This document shows positions 1 to 13,294 of a stretch of DNA of 31,923 nucleotides, piece after piece (within the stretch, counting starts at the first letter, position 1; each line of letters opens with the position of its first letter). A program made the position numbers and the translations under genes. The DNA is from Methanomassiliicoccales archaeon PtaB.Bin134 (GTDB lineage Archaea > Thermoplasmatota > Thermoplasmata > Methanomassiliicoccales > UBA472): assembly GCA_002067045.1 (NCBI GenBank), contig MVPZ01000099.1, positions 1-31,923 of the forward strand, in the 5' to 3' direction. Below the pieces are notes generated by a model. It did no database searches. It had not been told where the DNA came from and saw only the letters and a list, made by a program, of their open reading frames with translations.

Positions 1-2157
1 AAGCCTGCTGAGCACCTCGCGGGCCGCGGCGTACTTGGCGTTGCCGGCGCTGAGCTCCTGGTCATATGGCCCGTAAATGTCAGGGTTGTTGCGGACCTCG
101 TCGATGTAGTTGGCCGGGTTGCTCATGATGTCCCTGAGCCGCACGGTGTCCACACCGTGGGAGGCCATGAGGGAATACAGCGCCTCGGCGTCATAGGTAT
201 GGGCGCTCTCCATGCAGCGCACGATCAGCATGGCGATGGCCCCCTCCTCGGTCTGGGTCATCAGGAAGCTGCCTGCGAACTGGTATCCGTTCTGGAAGTT
301 GTCGGCCACGGCCGGATGCCCTCCCTGCTGTATGGCCTCGAAGCCGTAGTCCCACCAGGACAGGAAGGCCGGGCGGTCCAAAGGCGACACCCGGTCGGTG
401 TTCTGCGAGGAAAGCCACTTCCAGGCCACCGGCCAATACTCATTGGGCAGGGACATGCCGTAGTTGAAGGCGCCCAGGTACCAGGAGGTGCCGTTCTCCA
501 CATCATAATCGCCGGGCCTCAGGAAGTCCGGCATGGCCAGGTATATCTGTCGGTCGTAATCGCGCTTGGTGGTGGACGGGATACCCGCGTCCAGGGCGTA
601 CCAGACATTGGGCACCAGGATCATGAGGGCGATGAAGATCACGCCCACGACGTGGCGCAGCTTCACGGAGCTGCGTATGGTCTTCCATAACCCGCCGTGA
701 TCGGTGCTAAGCCCCTTGACCATCTCATCGAACTTGAGGCGGTCGATTATCAGACCGAGCATCCAGCCCGCGGAGACCGCGAAGGCCGGGGAGGCGTTGA
801 AAACGAACCTGGCCGCGGAGGCGGCCATGTACACGGAGATGCCCACCCACACCACCACGAAGATGAAGTGGGGGTTGATGTTCTTGGGGACCTTGTACGC
901 GGCCCACCCGATCCCGATGAGGGATAGCCAGAATGTCACCATGCCGAAGGACATGGCCAGGCTGGAGAACCCGGGGGCCTGCGCCTCGGAGATGGTGCTG
1001 TAGAGCTTGCTCTTCACCAGGTACCCCTGCCCGGTCACAATGGACTCGAAGAGCCCGGGGGCGAACAGGGAGAGCAGGGCCAGGACCGCCACGATTATGA
1101 CCGTGAACACCGGCAGCACCAGGGTCCAGGGGTAATCGCGGGTGACCACGAACATGAGCCCTCCGACCATGCCCACCAGGTACAGGAATATGGGGGTGTC
1201 CAGCCAGGTGTCCACCAGGTTCAGGCTGACGTACATCGGGGCCATGACCAGGAAGGCCAGGCCGAAGAAGACGGCGATGGGGAACAGCACTCCCATGGAA
1301 TCGGCGTTGCGGAAGCGGTCGACCAGAAGCTGGACGATGAAGTACACGAAAACGATGATGAGCAGGTACGTGTAACCGGTCCATATCAGACCGACAGCGG
1401 CCACGCATATCCCGCCCAGTGCGGCATAGAGCAGCGAGAGCTGATTGGTGCCCAGGTATCCCTTGATCCCGGGCAGGATGGTCTTGGGCCGCCTCCAATC
1501 GGCGACCCATCTGCTGCCGTTCACCGACTGCAGCGAGCGCAGCAGGAAGTAGAAGGAGAACACCACGAAGAACAGCACCATGGCGTCATGGTCGGCGTTG
1601 GAGAGCACCGTCCTTTCCACATGCCCGGCCATGAGGGCGAAGATGAACGCCCCCAATATTCCGGCCTTGCGACCGAACGCTGCGTTGCCCAGCAGGAACA
1701 CTGGAACCACGGTGAGAGCGCCCCAGACCGCGGTGGAGAACACCAGGGTCAGGCCTACGGCGTCGTTGACCGCCAATCCGGTGATGGTGCTGAGGAGCAT
1801 GCCGACCACCGCCACTGACCAGTCATAGAGCGGGGGGCGAGGGTTCCTCATCCCGTTGGGATAGTTGAGCATGTCATCCCACACCAGGTGGTCCCCAGTT
1901 GCCACCGCGTGGTCGATGACCCTCATGTGATAGTAAGAGTCGGATCCACCTGAGACCAGGTAGCCGTTCTCCACCGAGGTGGAGTAGCCGAAATAGCTCC
2001 TGACGAACAATGCCAGGAACACCATCATGACCAGCAGCAGCACTGTCTGCCAATTCCTTCCGATCCAAGAATCCTTGAGGTTCCGGGAGAAATTGGACAA
2101 CGAGCTAGAATGCTGCCTTTCAGTAGGGCGACTGGACCCCTGCTGTTTCGTTGCCAT
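1..2157 (-). CDS. aglB: Oligosaccharyltransferase STT3/AglB (C-terminus cut by window edge)
   Basis: This membrane enzyme transfers lipid-linked glycans to Asn residues of exported proteins. 719 codons are present and the reading frame runs off the left edge. A short basic N-terminus is followed by a hydrophobic helix (about residues 38-53), then GSDSYYHMR (about 71-79), the first external-loop acidic motif of STT3. Many membrane segments follow, then the hallmark WWDYG at residues 601-605. The ATG at 2157 is preceded by a GAGGAG ribosome site and a TATA box about 50 nt upstream. Known full-length archaeal AglB proteins are longer than this, so the missing part is probably a modest C-terminal piece. 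The family call is very secure; substrate and glycan cannot be read from the sequence. Confidence 0.95.
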   Translation of the reverse strand, partial: MATKQQGSSRPTERQHSSSLSNFSRNLKDSWIGRNWQTVLLLVMMVFLALFVRSYFGYSTSVENGYLVSGGSDSYYHMRVIDHAVATGDHLVWDDMLNYPNGMRNPRPPLYDWSVAVVGMLLSTITGLAVNDAVGLTLVFSTAVWGALTVVPVFLLGNAAFGRKAGILGAFIFALMAGHVERTVLSNADHDAMVLFFVVFSFYFLLRSLQSVNGSRWVADWRRPKTILPGIKGYLGTNQLSLLYAALGGICVAAVGLIWTGYTYLLIIVFVYFIVQLLVDRFRNADSMGVLFPIAVFFGLAFLVMAPMYVSLNLVDTWLDTPIFLYLVGMVGGLMFVVTRDYPWTLVLPVFTVIIVAVLALLSLFAPGLFESIVTGQGYLVKSKLYSTISEAQAPGFSSLAMSFGMVTFWLSLIGIGWAAYKVPKNINPHFIFVVVWVGISVYMAASAARFVFNASPAFAVSAGWMLGLIIDRLKFDEMVKGLSTDHGGLWKTIRSSVKLRHVVGVIFIALMILVPNVWYALDAGIPSTTKRDYDRQIYLAMPDFLRPGDYDVENGTSWYLGAFNYGMSLPNEYWPVAWKWLSSQNTDRVSPLDRPAFLSWWDYGFEAIQQGGHPAVADNFQNGYQFAGSFLMTQTEEGAIAMLIVRCMESAHTYDAEALYSLMASHGVDTVRLRDIMSNPANYIDEVRNNPDIYGPYDQELSAGNAKYAAAREVLSRL

Positions 2158-2201
2158 CAGTTAGTCTCCTCTGGGGTGATTAGCAGTTGATGACGCAACC
2201 C

Positions 2202-2210
2202 GTATAAATA
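2202..2210 (-). promoter_or_regulatory. TATA box of aglB
   Basis: TATTTATAC on the minus strand, centred about 49 nt upstream of the aglB ATG. This predicts transcription starting near 2179 with a leader of about 20 nt that contains the GAGGAG ribosome site. The box itself is a close match to the archaeal consensus. The start point is inferred from spacing. Confidence 0.6.
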
Positions 2211-2277
2211 CGTTGGTCCGACCCAGGCCAGTAAAATCGGACGCCTGGCTCATGCCCGTTAAAAGCGGATTTTAGAC

Positions 2278-2928
2278 CTAGGCGCCCATCGCTCCCCGGG
2301 CCTCCCTCGCCACCTTTAGCGCGGCATCCCGGGGGTCCTCGGCGCCGTAGATGCTCCGGCCGACGATTACGTAGTCCGCCCCCATGCGCAGGGCCTCGGC
2401 GGCGCTGCCCCCCTGGGCCCCCACGCCCGGGGAGAGTATCAGCATATCGCCGACCAGCTTGCGCATGGCCGCCACCCTCTCTGGCCTGGTGGCCGGGGCG
2501 ATGATCCCCGAGGCGCCGCATTCCACGGCCATCATGGCCAGGGACTCCGCCGCCGGGGCGGTGAACTCCCTCCCCCCGGGGTGCGACATCTCGGTGACCA
2601 CGAATATCTGGCGGCCCTCGGCGGCCTGCACCGCTGCCTTGACCGAATCGCTGCCGGTGAAGCCGTGCACTATGACGCCGTCCGCCCCGCGCTTCACGGC
2701 CTGAGAAACTATCAGGGAGACGGTGTTGGGTATGTCAGCAACCTTGAAGTCGCAGATCACCGGACCCAGCCTGGAGAGCCGGGTGATCATATCCGGGGAG
2801 GATGCCAAGACCAGCGGCCAGTTGATCTTTATGGCGTCCACCACGTCGGCCACCTGCTCGGCCACATGGACCGCCCGCTCCTCCCGCACCTCATCCAACG
2901 CCAGAATGACCCTGCTGCTCCTCTTCAT
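2278..2928 (-). CDS. pyrF: Orotidine 5'-phosphate decarboxylase
   Basis: Catalyses the last step of UMP synthesis, decarboxylating OMP. The protein starts MKRSSRVILALDE, where the Asp of LALD is the first active-site residue. The signature DFKVADIPNT (a DxKxxD motif) supplies the catalytic Lys/Asp set. SPGVGAQGG and GADYVIVGRSI form the C-terminal phosphate-binding loops of the TIM barrel. The length is 216 residues, normal for the archaeal form. The frame stays open for 17 more codons to 2979, but that start would leave almost no space for the divergent gene and its extra residues (SGGGVGFVES) are not part of the family, so the ATG at 2928 is preferred. It has no strong ribosome site. The gene lies on the same strand as aglB, 120 nt away, but aglB has its own promoter. 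Confidence 0.93.
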   Translation of the reverse strand: MKRSSRVILALDEVREERAVHVAEQVADVVDAIKINWPLVLASSPDMITRLSRLGPVICDFKVADIPNTVSLIVSQAVKRGADGVIVHGFTGSDSVKAAVQAAEGRQIFVVTEMSHPGGREFTAPAAESLAMMAVECGASGIIAPATRPERVAAMRKLVGDMLILSPGVGAQGGSAAEALRMGADYVIVGRSIYGAEDPRDAALKVAREARGAMGA

Positions 2929-3011
2929 GCTCTCGACGAAGCCAACGCCTCCCCCCGATTTAGGATTTGCCGTGGGCAAGCGTTAAGTCCGCCTTGGTCG
3001 GTAGAGGTCCC

Positions 3012-4073
3012 ATGCGCGCCATCGCCATGGAATCGTCGTCCTGCTACACCAAGCGCCTCTCCCGGGGCTGCCGACTCTGCCGCAAGGGGTCCAAGATGGT
3101 GCTGCTGGTCACCGGCAAATGCGGCCAGACGTGCTATTACTGCCCGCTCTCCGAGGCCAAGAAGGGCCGGGACGTGGTCTACGCCAACGAACGGCCGGTG
3201 CAGGAGGACGGCGAGGTCATCGAGGAGGCCCTGTCCATAGGGGCCAGGGGCACCGGTGTCACCGGAGGCGATCCCCTGGCGGTGATGGACCGCACCGTGC
3301 ATTACATAACCTTGCTAAAGGAGCGCTTCGGGGCCGCGCACCACATACACCTCTACACCGCCACGGTGGACAGGGAGAAGTACCTCCGGCTCCAGGACGC
3401 GGGACTGGACGAGCTCAGGGTGCACCCTCCGCTTCAGGACTGGACCCGCCTGGAGAGCATCGGACTGGCCCGGGCCATCCAGGGACTGAGGATGAGGGTG
3501 GGGTTCGAGGTCCCCGCCCTCCCGGGGGAGAGGGACGGCCTGCTCTCCATATGCCGCTTCGCCGCCGAGCACGGCCTGGACTTCGTGAACCTGAACGAGC
3601 TGGAGGTCTCGGAGACCAACTGCCAGGCATTGCTGGGGCGCGGATTCCATATTAGGTCGGACATCTCCAGCGCCATGCAGGGCAGCCAGGAGCTGGCCCT
3701 GGATGTCATGGAGGAGATGGGGTCCGCGGTCCCCATCCACTTCTGCTCCTCCAGCTTCAAAGACCAGGTGCAGCTCAGGGAGCGCCTCAAGCGCCGGGCC
3801 AAGAGGGTGGCCAGGCCGCTGGACCTTATCACCTCCGAGGGCATGGTCCTGCTGGGGGTCGTGGAGGCCGAGGACCTCGATGCAGCGGCGGAGGCCCTGA
3901 GAGAGATGGAGGTGCCCGAGGAACTTATGTTCCTGGACCGAAAAAGGAAAAGGTTGGAGGTGGCCTCCTGGGTCCTGGAGGACCTGGCCGCCGAACTCCC
4001 CTTCCGGTGCTTCCTGGTGGAGGAGTACCCCACCGCGGACCGCCTGGAAGTGGAACGGGAACCGTTGAACTAG
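3012..4073 (+). CDS. Radical SAM protein related to pyruvate formate-lyase-activating enzymes (COG2108-like)
   Basis: A 353-residue protein with a radical SAM cluster motif CxxxCxxC at C37, C41 and C44 (GKCGQTCYYC). It is followed by a TGGDP segment typical of the SAM-binding glycine motif. An additional N-terminal Cys trio (C11, C20, C23; the last two as CRLC) could hold a metal or a second cluster. The start at 3012 is chosen because GAGGT lies 4 nt before that ATG; an ATG at 2967 in the same frame lacks such a site. It resembles the uncharacterised archaeal family COG2108; the substrate is unknown. It is divergent from pyrF with 83 nt between the starts. Its TAG stop overlaps the stop of the convergent nusA gene inside a single CTAG. 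Confidence 0.85.
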   Translation: MRAIAMESSSCYTKRLSRGCRLCRKGSKMVLLVTGKCGQTCYYCPLSEAKKGRDVVYANERPVQEDGEVIEEALSIGARGTGVTGGDPLAVMDRTVHYITLLKERFGAAHHIHLYTATVDREKYLRLQDAGLDELRVHPPLQDWTRLESIGLARAIQGLRMRVGFEVPALPGERDGLLSICRFAAEHGLDFVNLNELEVSETNCQALLGRGFHIRSDISSAMQGSQELALDVMEEMGSAVPIHFCSSSFKDQVQLRERLKRRAKRVARPLDLITSEGMVLLGVVEAEDLDAAAEALREMEVPEELMFLDRKRKRLEVASWVLEDLAAELPFRCFLVEEYPTADRLEVEREPLN

Positions 4074-4498
4074 GCCACCGAGATGCTCTGGACGTTGTGG
4101 TGGCGGTTGACCAGGTCCCGGGCGATCTTCAGGTTCTTGCCGTTCTTACCTATGGCCCTTCCCTTCACTGCCGGGTCCACGGTCACCGTGGCGTGCACGA
4201 TGTTGCCGCGGGTCTCGATCTCCACCTTCTCCGGACCGTAGTTGTAGAACACGTTCTTGATGAACGTCTCGGCGTCGTCGGAGAACTCCACCACCTGGAT
4301 GTTCTTGCCGGTGGTGTTCTTCAGCTTTATGACGTTCTCGCCGCCCTTGCCCACCGCGCGGTTGGCCTGGCCGGGATCGACCACGTAAACGAGCTTCTCC
4401 TCGGTCTCCATGCAGTCCCTGACCCTGGCCTTGGTGATCTTCTCGAACAGGCTGATGTAGCGCAGGGTCTCTTCCGTGAAAGTGATCTCAGTGGTCAT
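4070..4498 (-). CDS. nusA: NusA-like transcription factor with two KH domains
   Basis: Archaeal NusA is the short form, consisting only of the KH RNA-binding domains and lacking the bacterial N- and C-terminal domains. The 142-residue length fits. Two KH signatures are visible: AVGKGGENVIKL (about residues 48-59) and AIGKNGKNLKIA (about 114-125), each with the GxxG loop. It is the last gene of the RNA polymerase operon, 2 nt after rpl30e. In many archaea rps12 and rps7 follow next, but here the operon stops and meets a convergent gene. Expected role: binding nascent RNA during elongation or termination. Confidence 0.93.
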   Translation of the reverse strand: MTTEITFTEETLRYISLFEKITKARVRDCMETEEKLVYVVDPGQANRAVGKGGENVIKLKNTTGKNIQVVEFSDDAETFIKNVFYNYGPEKVEIETRGNIVHATVTVDPAVKGRAIGKNGKNLKIARDLVNRHHNVQSISVA

Positions 4499-4500
4499 GT

Positions 4501-9111
<4,611 letters not shown>

Positions 9112-9115
<4 letters not shown>

Positions 9116-12100
9116 CTCAAATCCTCCAGCTGTAAGCGCATGGCGACCCCAAGCGAGAGCAGCTCGTCCAGGAGCAGCTTGAACGCGTAGGAGGTCTGGA
9201 TCATGTGCACGTTGCTGTTGTTGCCGCACACCGGGCAGTGCAGGGCGCCCCTCTTGTCCAGGATGGCGATGTGCCCGCAGTTGGGGTTGCCGCACACCCA
9301 CTGGTAGGTGCCGTCGGACTCGTCCAGCAGACGGTCCTTGATGACCATGGCCGCCCCGTGCCCGATGAGGCAGTCCCTCTCCATCTCACCGAACCTGAGA
9401 CCGCCCTGCCTGGACCGTCCCTCGGTGGGCTGCCTGGTGAGTATCTGCACCGGTCCGCGGGACCTGACGTGCATCTTTCCGGACACCATGTGGTGCAGCT
9501 TCTGATAGTAGATCACGCCGATGAACACGTCGGCCTGGATCATGCGGCCGGTCAGGCCGTCGTACATGACCTCGCGGCCGGACCTCTGGAAGCCGGCGTC
9601 CACCAGGGACTGGCGCAGGGCGTCCTCGCGCTCCCCGCTGAAGGCGGTGCCGTCAACGTGACGGCCTTCCAGCGCGCCGACCTTCCCGCCGATCATCTCC
9701 AGGATGTGGGCCACGGTCATACGGGAGGGTATGGCGTGGGGGTTGATGACCAGGTCCGGGATGACCCCGTCGGCGGTGAAGGGCATGTCGGAGGAGGGGA
9801 CCAGCAGTCCCACCACTCCCTTCTGCCCGTGCCTGGAGGCGAACTTGTCGCCCAGCTCCGGGATCCTCTCGTCCCTGACCTTGACCTTTACCAATCGGGA
9901 GCCGTTCTCGGACTCGGTGAGCATGACGCTGTCCACCCAGCCGGTCTCTCCCGCGCGGACGGTCACGGACGTCTCACGCCTCTTGTGGCCTGACAGGAAG
10001 TTCGCCTCCTCCTCCTCCACGAAACGGGGAGGGGAGGTCTTGCCGACCAGCACGTCCCCGCCGGAGACCGGGGTCTCTGGCGAGATGAGCCCGTCCTCCT
10101 CGGAGAGGTTGTTGTAGGCCGAGTCCGTCCTAGCGCCGCGCACGTCGGGGGACGGGATCTCGAAGTGGTCCTCCTGGCCGCCAGGGTACCTGCGCTCTTC
10201 CGTGCGGTAGGTACGCATGAAGGTGGAACGGCCAAGGCCGCGCTGCACGCTGCTCTGGTTGAGGATCAGCGCGTCCTCCATGTTGTAGCCGTGATAGGAA
10301 AGGACGGCCACCACGAAGTTCTGCCCAGCCGGGCGCTGGTTGAAGGCCACGAAGTCCATGAACTTGGTCTGGACCATGGGCTTCTGCGGATAGTGCAATA
10401 TGTGCCCGCGGGTGTCCGGGCGCTTGCGGTAGTTGCTGGAAGCCAGCCCCAAGGACTGCTTGGCCATCCCTGCGCCCATGGTGACACGCGGGGACGAGTT
10501 GTGCTCGGGATAGGGAACCATTCCGGCGCAGACGCCCAGAATGACCATGGGGTCCACCTCCATGTGCGTGTGCGTCTTGTCGAACAGGTAGTCGACCTTG
10601 GTGGTCCCATCGCAGTGCTTGCACTTCAGCTCGGCCTGCTTGTCCGGGGTACCAGGGTTCATCCAGTCCATGTCCAGAGGGGATATGTCCTTGTCGCAGT
10701 TGCCGCATCTCAGGGGCACCTCGTAAGGCTCCACAGCGATGAAGGTGTCCTCCTCCTCCTCGGCGTCTATCCACTCCAGAACGCCCTCGCGCACCAGGTC
10801 GGACCAGCGCAGCTTGCCAGCACGTATGTCCTCCAAATGCTTGCGGGTGATCATCAGCTTCCCGTCCTTAAGGACCAGCAGCGCCCTGCGCAGCCTGCCC
10901 TCGTCGCAGTTGATGATGACCTCGTCCATCTCCTCGTCGTAGCGGATGTTTATCTCGTCCGACAGCAGCCCGGTGCGGCGGCGGTTCCTCATCTCGCTGA
11001 CCAGGTAGGCGGCGTTGTCGTGCACGCCCTTCAGGTCCCCGTTGACGTAGACCCGGGTGCCGGCCATCTGCTGGCCGCGCACCTCGTGTATCCCCAGGTC
11101 CTTCAGCAGGAAGGTCACGTCCTCCTCGCGGAAGCCCTCCGAGACGTTGATTATCAGGGCGGCGTTCTTCACCAGGCCGCAGTTCTGACCCTCGGGGGTC
11201 TCGTTCGGGCACAGCCTGCCCCACTGGGTGGGGTGCAGATCACGCGCCTCAAAGTGAGGCTGGCTGCGGGTAAGGGAGGAGGTGACCCTCCTCAGATGGG
11301 AGATTGTGCTCATGTTGGACGTGCGGTCCAAAAGCTGGCTGACGCCGGCCCTTCCGCCCACCCAGTTGCCGGTCGCCAAGGCATGCAGCAGGCGGTGGGT
11401 CATCAGATCGGGGCGGATGGCGCTGGAGATGCGCAGATCCTTCTTACGCGCGTACGACCTCTCCAACTGGTACTTCAGGTCCTTCACCAGGTTGGTGAAG
11501 GCCACCCTGAACAGGTCCTCCATGAGGTCGCCGGACAGCTTCAGCCTCTTGTTGGCGTAGTGGTCCTTGTCGTCCTCCTTCCTCTTGCCCAGCGAAAGTT
11601 CGAGGACGGACCTGGCTATCCTGCCCAGGAATATGGCCTTCTTCAGCCGGTCCTCGCGGGTGTCGCCCAGGTGCGGTAGCAGGGAGCGGTCGATGATGGA
11701 CTCGACCTTCTTAACCCGGTACTCCTTGGCCTGGCCGGTGGCGAACTTCTTCTCCAGGTAGGTCAGGGCGTGATCGGTGGTGAATATCCCGGTGGGCCCG
11801 TACACCTTGTGGTCCTGGATCTCCTCCAGGTTGGCGTACACGATGTTGGCCATCTCCGGCGCGGAGACGATGGCCTCGTAGATCTCCTCGTCATCCTCCA
11901 TGCCCAGGGCCTTCATCAGGGCCACCAGGGGTATCTGTCCGGAGGCGGCGGGAACGGTGACCATGAGCATGCCGTCGCGCTTCTTTTCCACCAGCGTGAG
12001 GGCGCGGTGACCCTCCCTCTGGGAGAACACCTTGGCCACCTCCATCGCGGTGCCGTACCTCTCGCTGAGCTCGACCATGACCCGGTTTGGCGCCAGGTCC

Positions 12101-12720
12101 TCCAGGGTGATCAGTACGCGCTCGGTGCCGCCTATGATGAAGTAACCGCCGGCGTCCATGGGGTCCTCGCTCTTCCTCATGAGCTCGGTGTTGTACTGGT
12201 CGTCGGTAAGGTCGTACTCCTTCTCCATGTTCTCCTTGTAGATGTTGCACTTCCGGGACTTGACCATGATGGGCAGGTCCCCGATGTGCACATCCTTCTC
12301 CTCGCGCTCAATGCCATCCTCGATGATGGTGAAGTCCAGGTGAATGGGGGCCAGGTAGTTGAGGTTCCTGAGGCGGGCCTCCATGGGAGTGATGTTGTGA
12401 ACGTAACCGTTGGCCTCGCGGACCATGGGGTCCCCGATCTTCAGGGTCGGGGGCAGATGCTGGTCCACCTGGCCGGTCTTATCGTCCCGGCGGCGACCCA
12501 CGCGGATCTGGATGATCCTGCCGTTGGTCTTCTCCGGGTCCAGGGTGATCATGCCGCGCTCGGGGTCCTCGGCGGTGACCCTCACGTTGTCCACTATCTT
12601 CTGCATACGGCTGTTGGGGTTGGTCTGCGAAGACAGGAAGTCGTTGAAGCTGGCTATGTGATGATTGACTATGCTGCTTTCCTTGAAATAGAGTTCGACG
12701 AGATCCCTCAATAGGTTCAC
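9112..12720 (-). CDS. rpoB: DNA-directed RNA polymerase subunit B (unsplit)
   Basis: The second-largest polymerase subunit, 1202 residues in one chain, as in Thermoplasmata and Crenarchaeota and unlike the split B'/B'' of many methanogens and halophiles. Landmarks are [46 protein letters not shown] and the C-terminal zinc ribbon CGNPNCGH...CPVCG. Between the conserved [16 protein letters not shown] and [14 protein letters not shown] lies an extra segment with CxxC pairs at C672/C675 and C700/C703, an inserted zinc-ribbon-like module. The start codon is GTG at 12720, overlapping the rpoH stop as GTGA. Confidence 0.98.
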
Positions 12721-12983
12721 CCTCTTATAACGAGGCGGTAGACTTCCGCTACCTCGGACGTCTGGCTTTCCCTTATGATCCTGACAACGCTCTTCTCCGG
12801 AATGCTCCGGTTCATGGCCTTCTCGAGCGTCTTGATCGCGGCGTCGCTGTCCTTGATCTTCGGGAGCTGGTCGCGGGTGATCTTCAACCGCTTGAGGACC
12901 TTGTCGGTCTCCTCATCGCTCAAAAGCTCGTGGACAGGCACCATCTTGTGCTTCAATACGTTAAATGGTACGGACTCCTCCAA
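12717..12983 (-). CDS. rpoH: DNA-directed RNA polymerase subunit H (RPB5 C-terminal homologue)
   Basis: A small assembly subunit. Family hallmarks are [17 protein letters not shown] near the N-terminus, [12 protein letters not shown] in the centre and the terminal VYRLVIRG. It is the first gene of the polymerase operon. The start is most likely TTG at 12983 (88 residues), because GAGGTGAT ends 3 nt upstream of it; a GTG at 12992 in the same frame would put the ribosome site inside the coding sequence. The stretch between IKTLEKA and VVRIIRES is slightly longer than in typical RpoH. Confidence 0.93.
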   Translation of the reverse strand: MEESVPFNVLKHKMVPVHELLSDEETDKVLKRLKITRDQLPKIKDSDAAIKTLEKAMNRSIPEKSVVRIIRESQTSEVAEVYRLVIRG

Positions 12984-13037
12984 ATGAATCACCTCATACC
13001 ATGCAGAAACCGGGTCAATCCTCCACTAAGTGTTGGC

Positions 13038-13047
13038 CTTATAAAAA
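13038..13047 (-). promoter_or_regulatory. TATA box of the RNA polymerase operon
   Basis: TTTTTATAAG on the minus strand. The spacing predicts transcription starting near 13015, giving a leader of about 30 nt before the rpoH start. It lies between the tRNA 3' end and rpoH, so the polymerase operon need not depend on read-through from the tRNA gene. Confidence 0.6.
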
Positions 13048-13118
13048 CGCATCGGGAATCGGGTTTGGATACTTCGGTCTGCATATTTTTTTCACCTACC
13101 CAAGCGGGCCCGCGGGGA

Positions 13119-13148
13119 TTTCCGCATACACGGAATTACCGCGTACCA
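13119..13148 (-). other. tRNA-Lys intron 2 (T-loop, between positions 59 and 60)
   Basis: The T stem acts as the outer exon helix. The central helix is TTCG (13154-13151) with CGGA (13124-13121), including one G-U pair. Both 3-nt bulges read AAT (13150-13148 and 13120-13118). The intron body forms a 7-bp hairpin, TACGCGG/CCGTGTA, with a 5-nt loop; a G/G mismatch and a G-U pair lie at its base. Cutting after the second bulge nucleotide removes 30 nt and restores TTCGAAT followed by CCCCG. Confidence 0.82.
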
Positions 13149-13187
13149 TTCGAACCCCGGACCACCTGGTTAAAAGCCAGATGCTCT

Positions 13188-13217
13188 CTCTAGGGACCCC
13201 TCGTCTCCGAAGGTCCT
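13188..13217 (-). other. tRNA-Lys intron 1 (D-loop, between positions 20 and 21)
   Basis: A bulge-helix-bulge fold is visible: the 4-bp central helix CTAG (13223-13220) with CTAG (13193-13190), a 3-nt 5' bulge GTA (13219-13217), a 3-nt 3' bulge AGA (13189-13187), and a 5-bp intron helix GGACC/GGTCC. Cutting after the second bulge nucleotide on each side removes 30 nt. On the exon side two D-loop nucleotides are unpaired opposite the 3' bulge, so the outer part is an internal loop and the motif is relaxed. Boundaries are inferred from the fold and from the restored D-loop. Confidence 0.82.
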
Positions 13218-13284
13218 ACCTAGCTGAGCTACGGGCCCATTGGTAAGTAAGTGCCGGCGTGTGAACGGGAGAGTAAATCCTTGT

Positions 13285-13294
13285 GTTATTTAAC
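13285..13294 (-). promoter_or_regulatory. Possible TATA box of tRNA-Lys
   Basis: GTTAAATAAC on the minus strand, about 50 nt upstream of the mature 5' end. It would give a 5' leader of roughly 24 nt to be removed by RNase P. No better AT-rich element lies closer. Confidence 0.35.

Larger units (their letters stand above)
13105..13238 (-). tRNA. tRNA-Lys (anticodon UUU) with two non-canonical introns
   Basis: The acceptor strands GGGCCCG (13238-13232) and CGGGCCC (13112-13106) pair perfectly, with discriminator G at 13105. The CCA is not encoded. The D stem is GCTC/GAGC. The anticodon stem TCTGG/CCAGG encloses the loop CTTTTAA, so the anticodon is TTT (13174-13172). The T stem is CGGGG/CCCCG. 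The gene is 134 nt long because both the D-loop and the T-loop are interrupted. Removing 30 nt from each restores a D-loop AGCTAGGTA and a T-loop TTCGAAT, both fully canonical, giving a 74-nt tRNA. There is no intron at the usual 37/38 position. The tRNA identity is very secure. Confidence 0.93.

Noticed and set aside
2211..2270. Overlapping 6-bp inverted repeats (CCAGGC/GCCTGG and GTCCGA/TCGGAC) between pyrF and aglB as an operator
   Set aside because: They are short, mutually exclusive and upstream of the aglB TATA box; they may just form a weak pyrF terminator. Too little to call.
13105..13238. The tRNA-Lys locus as a broken pseudogene
   Set aside because: All stems pair perfectly and removal of two segments bounded by bulge-helix-bulge motifs restores every conserved nucleotide, which would not be expected of decay.
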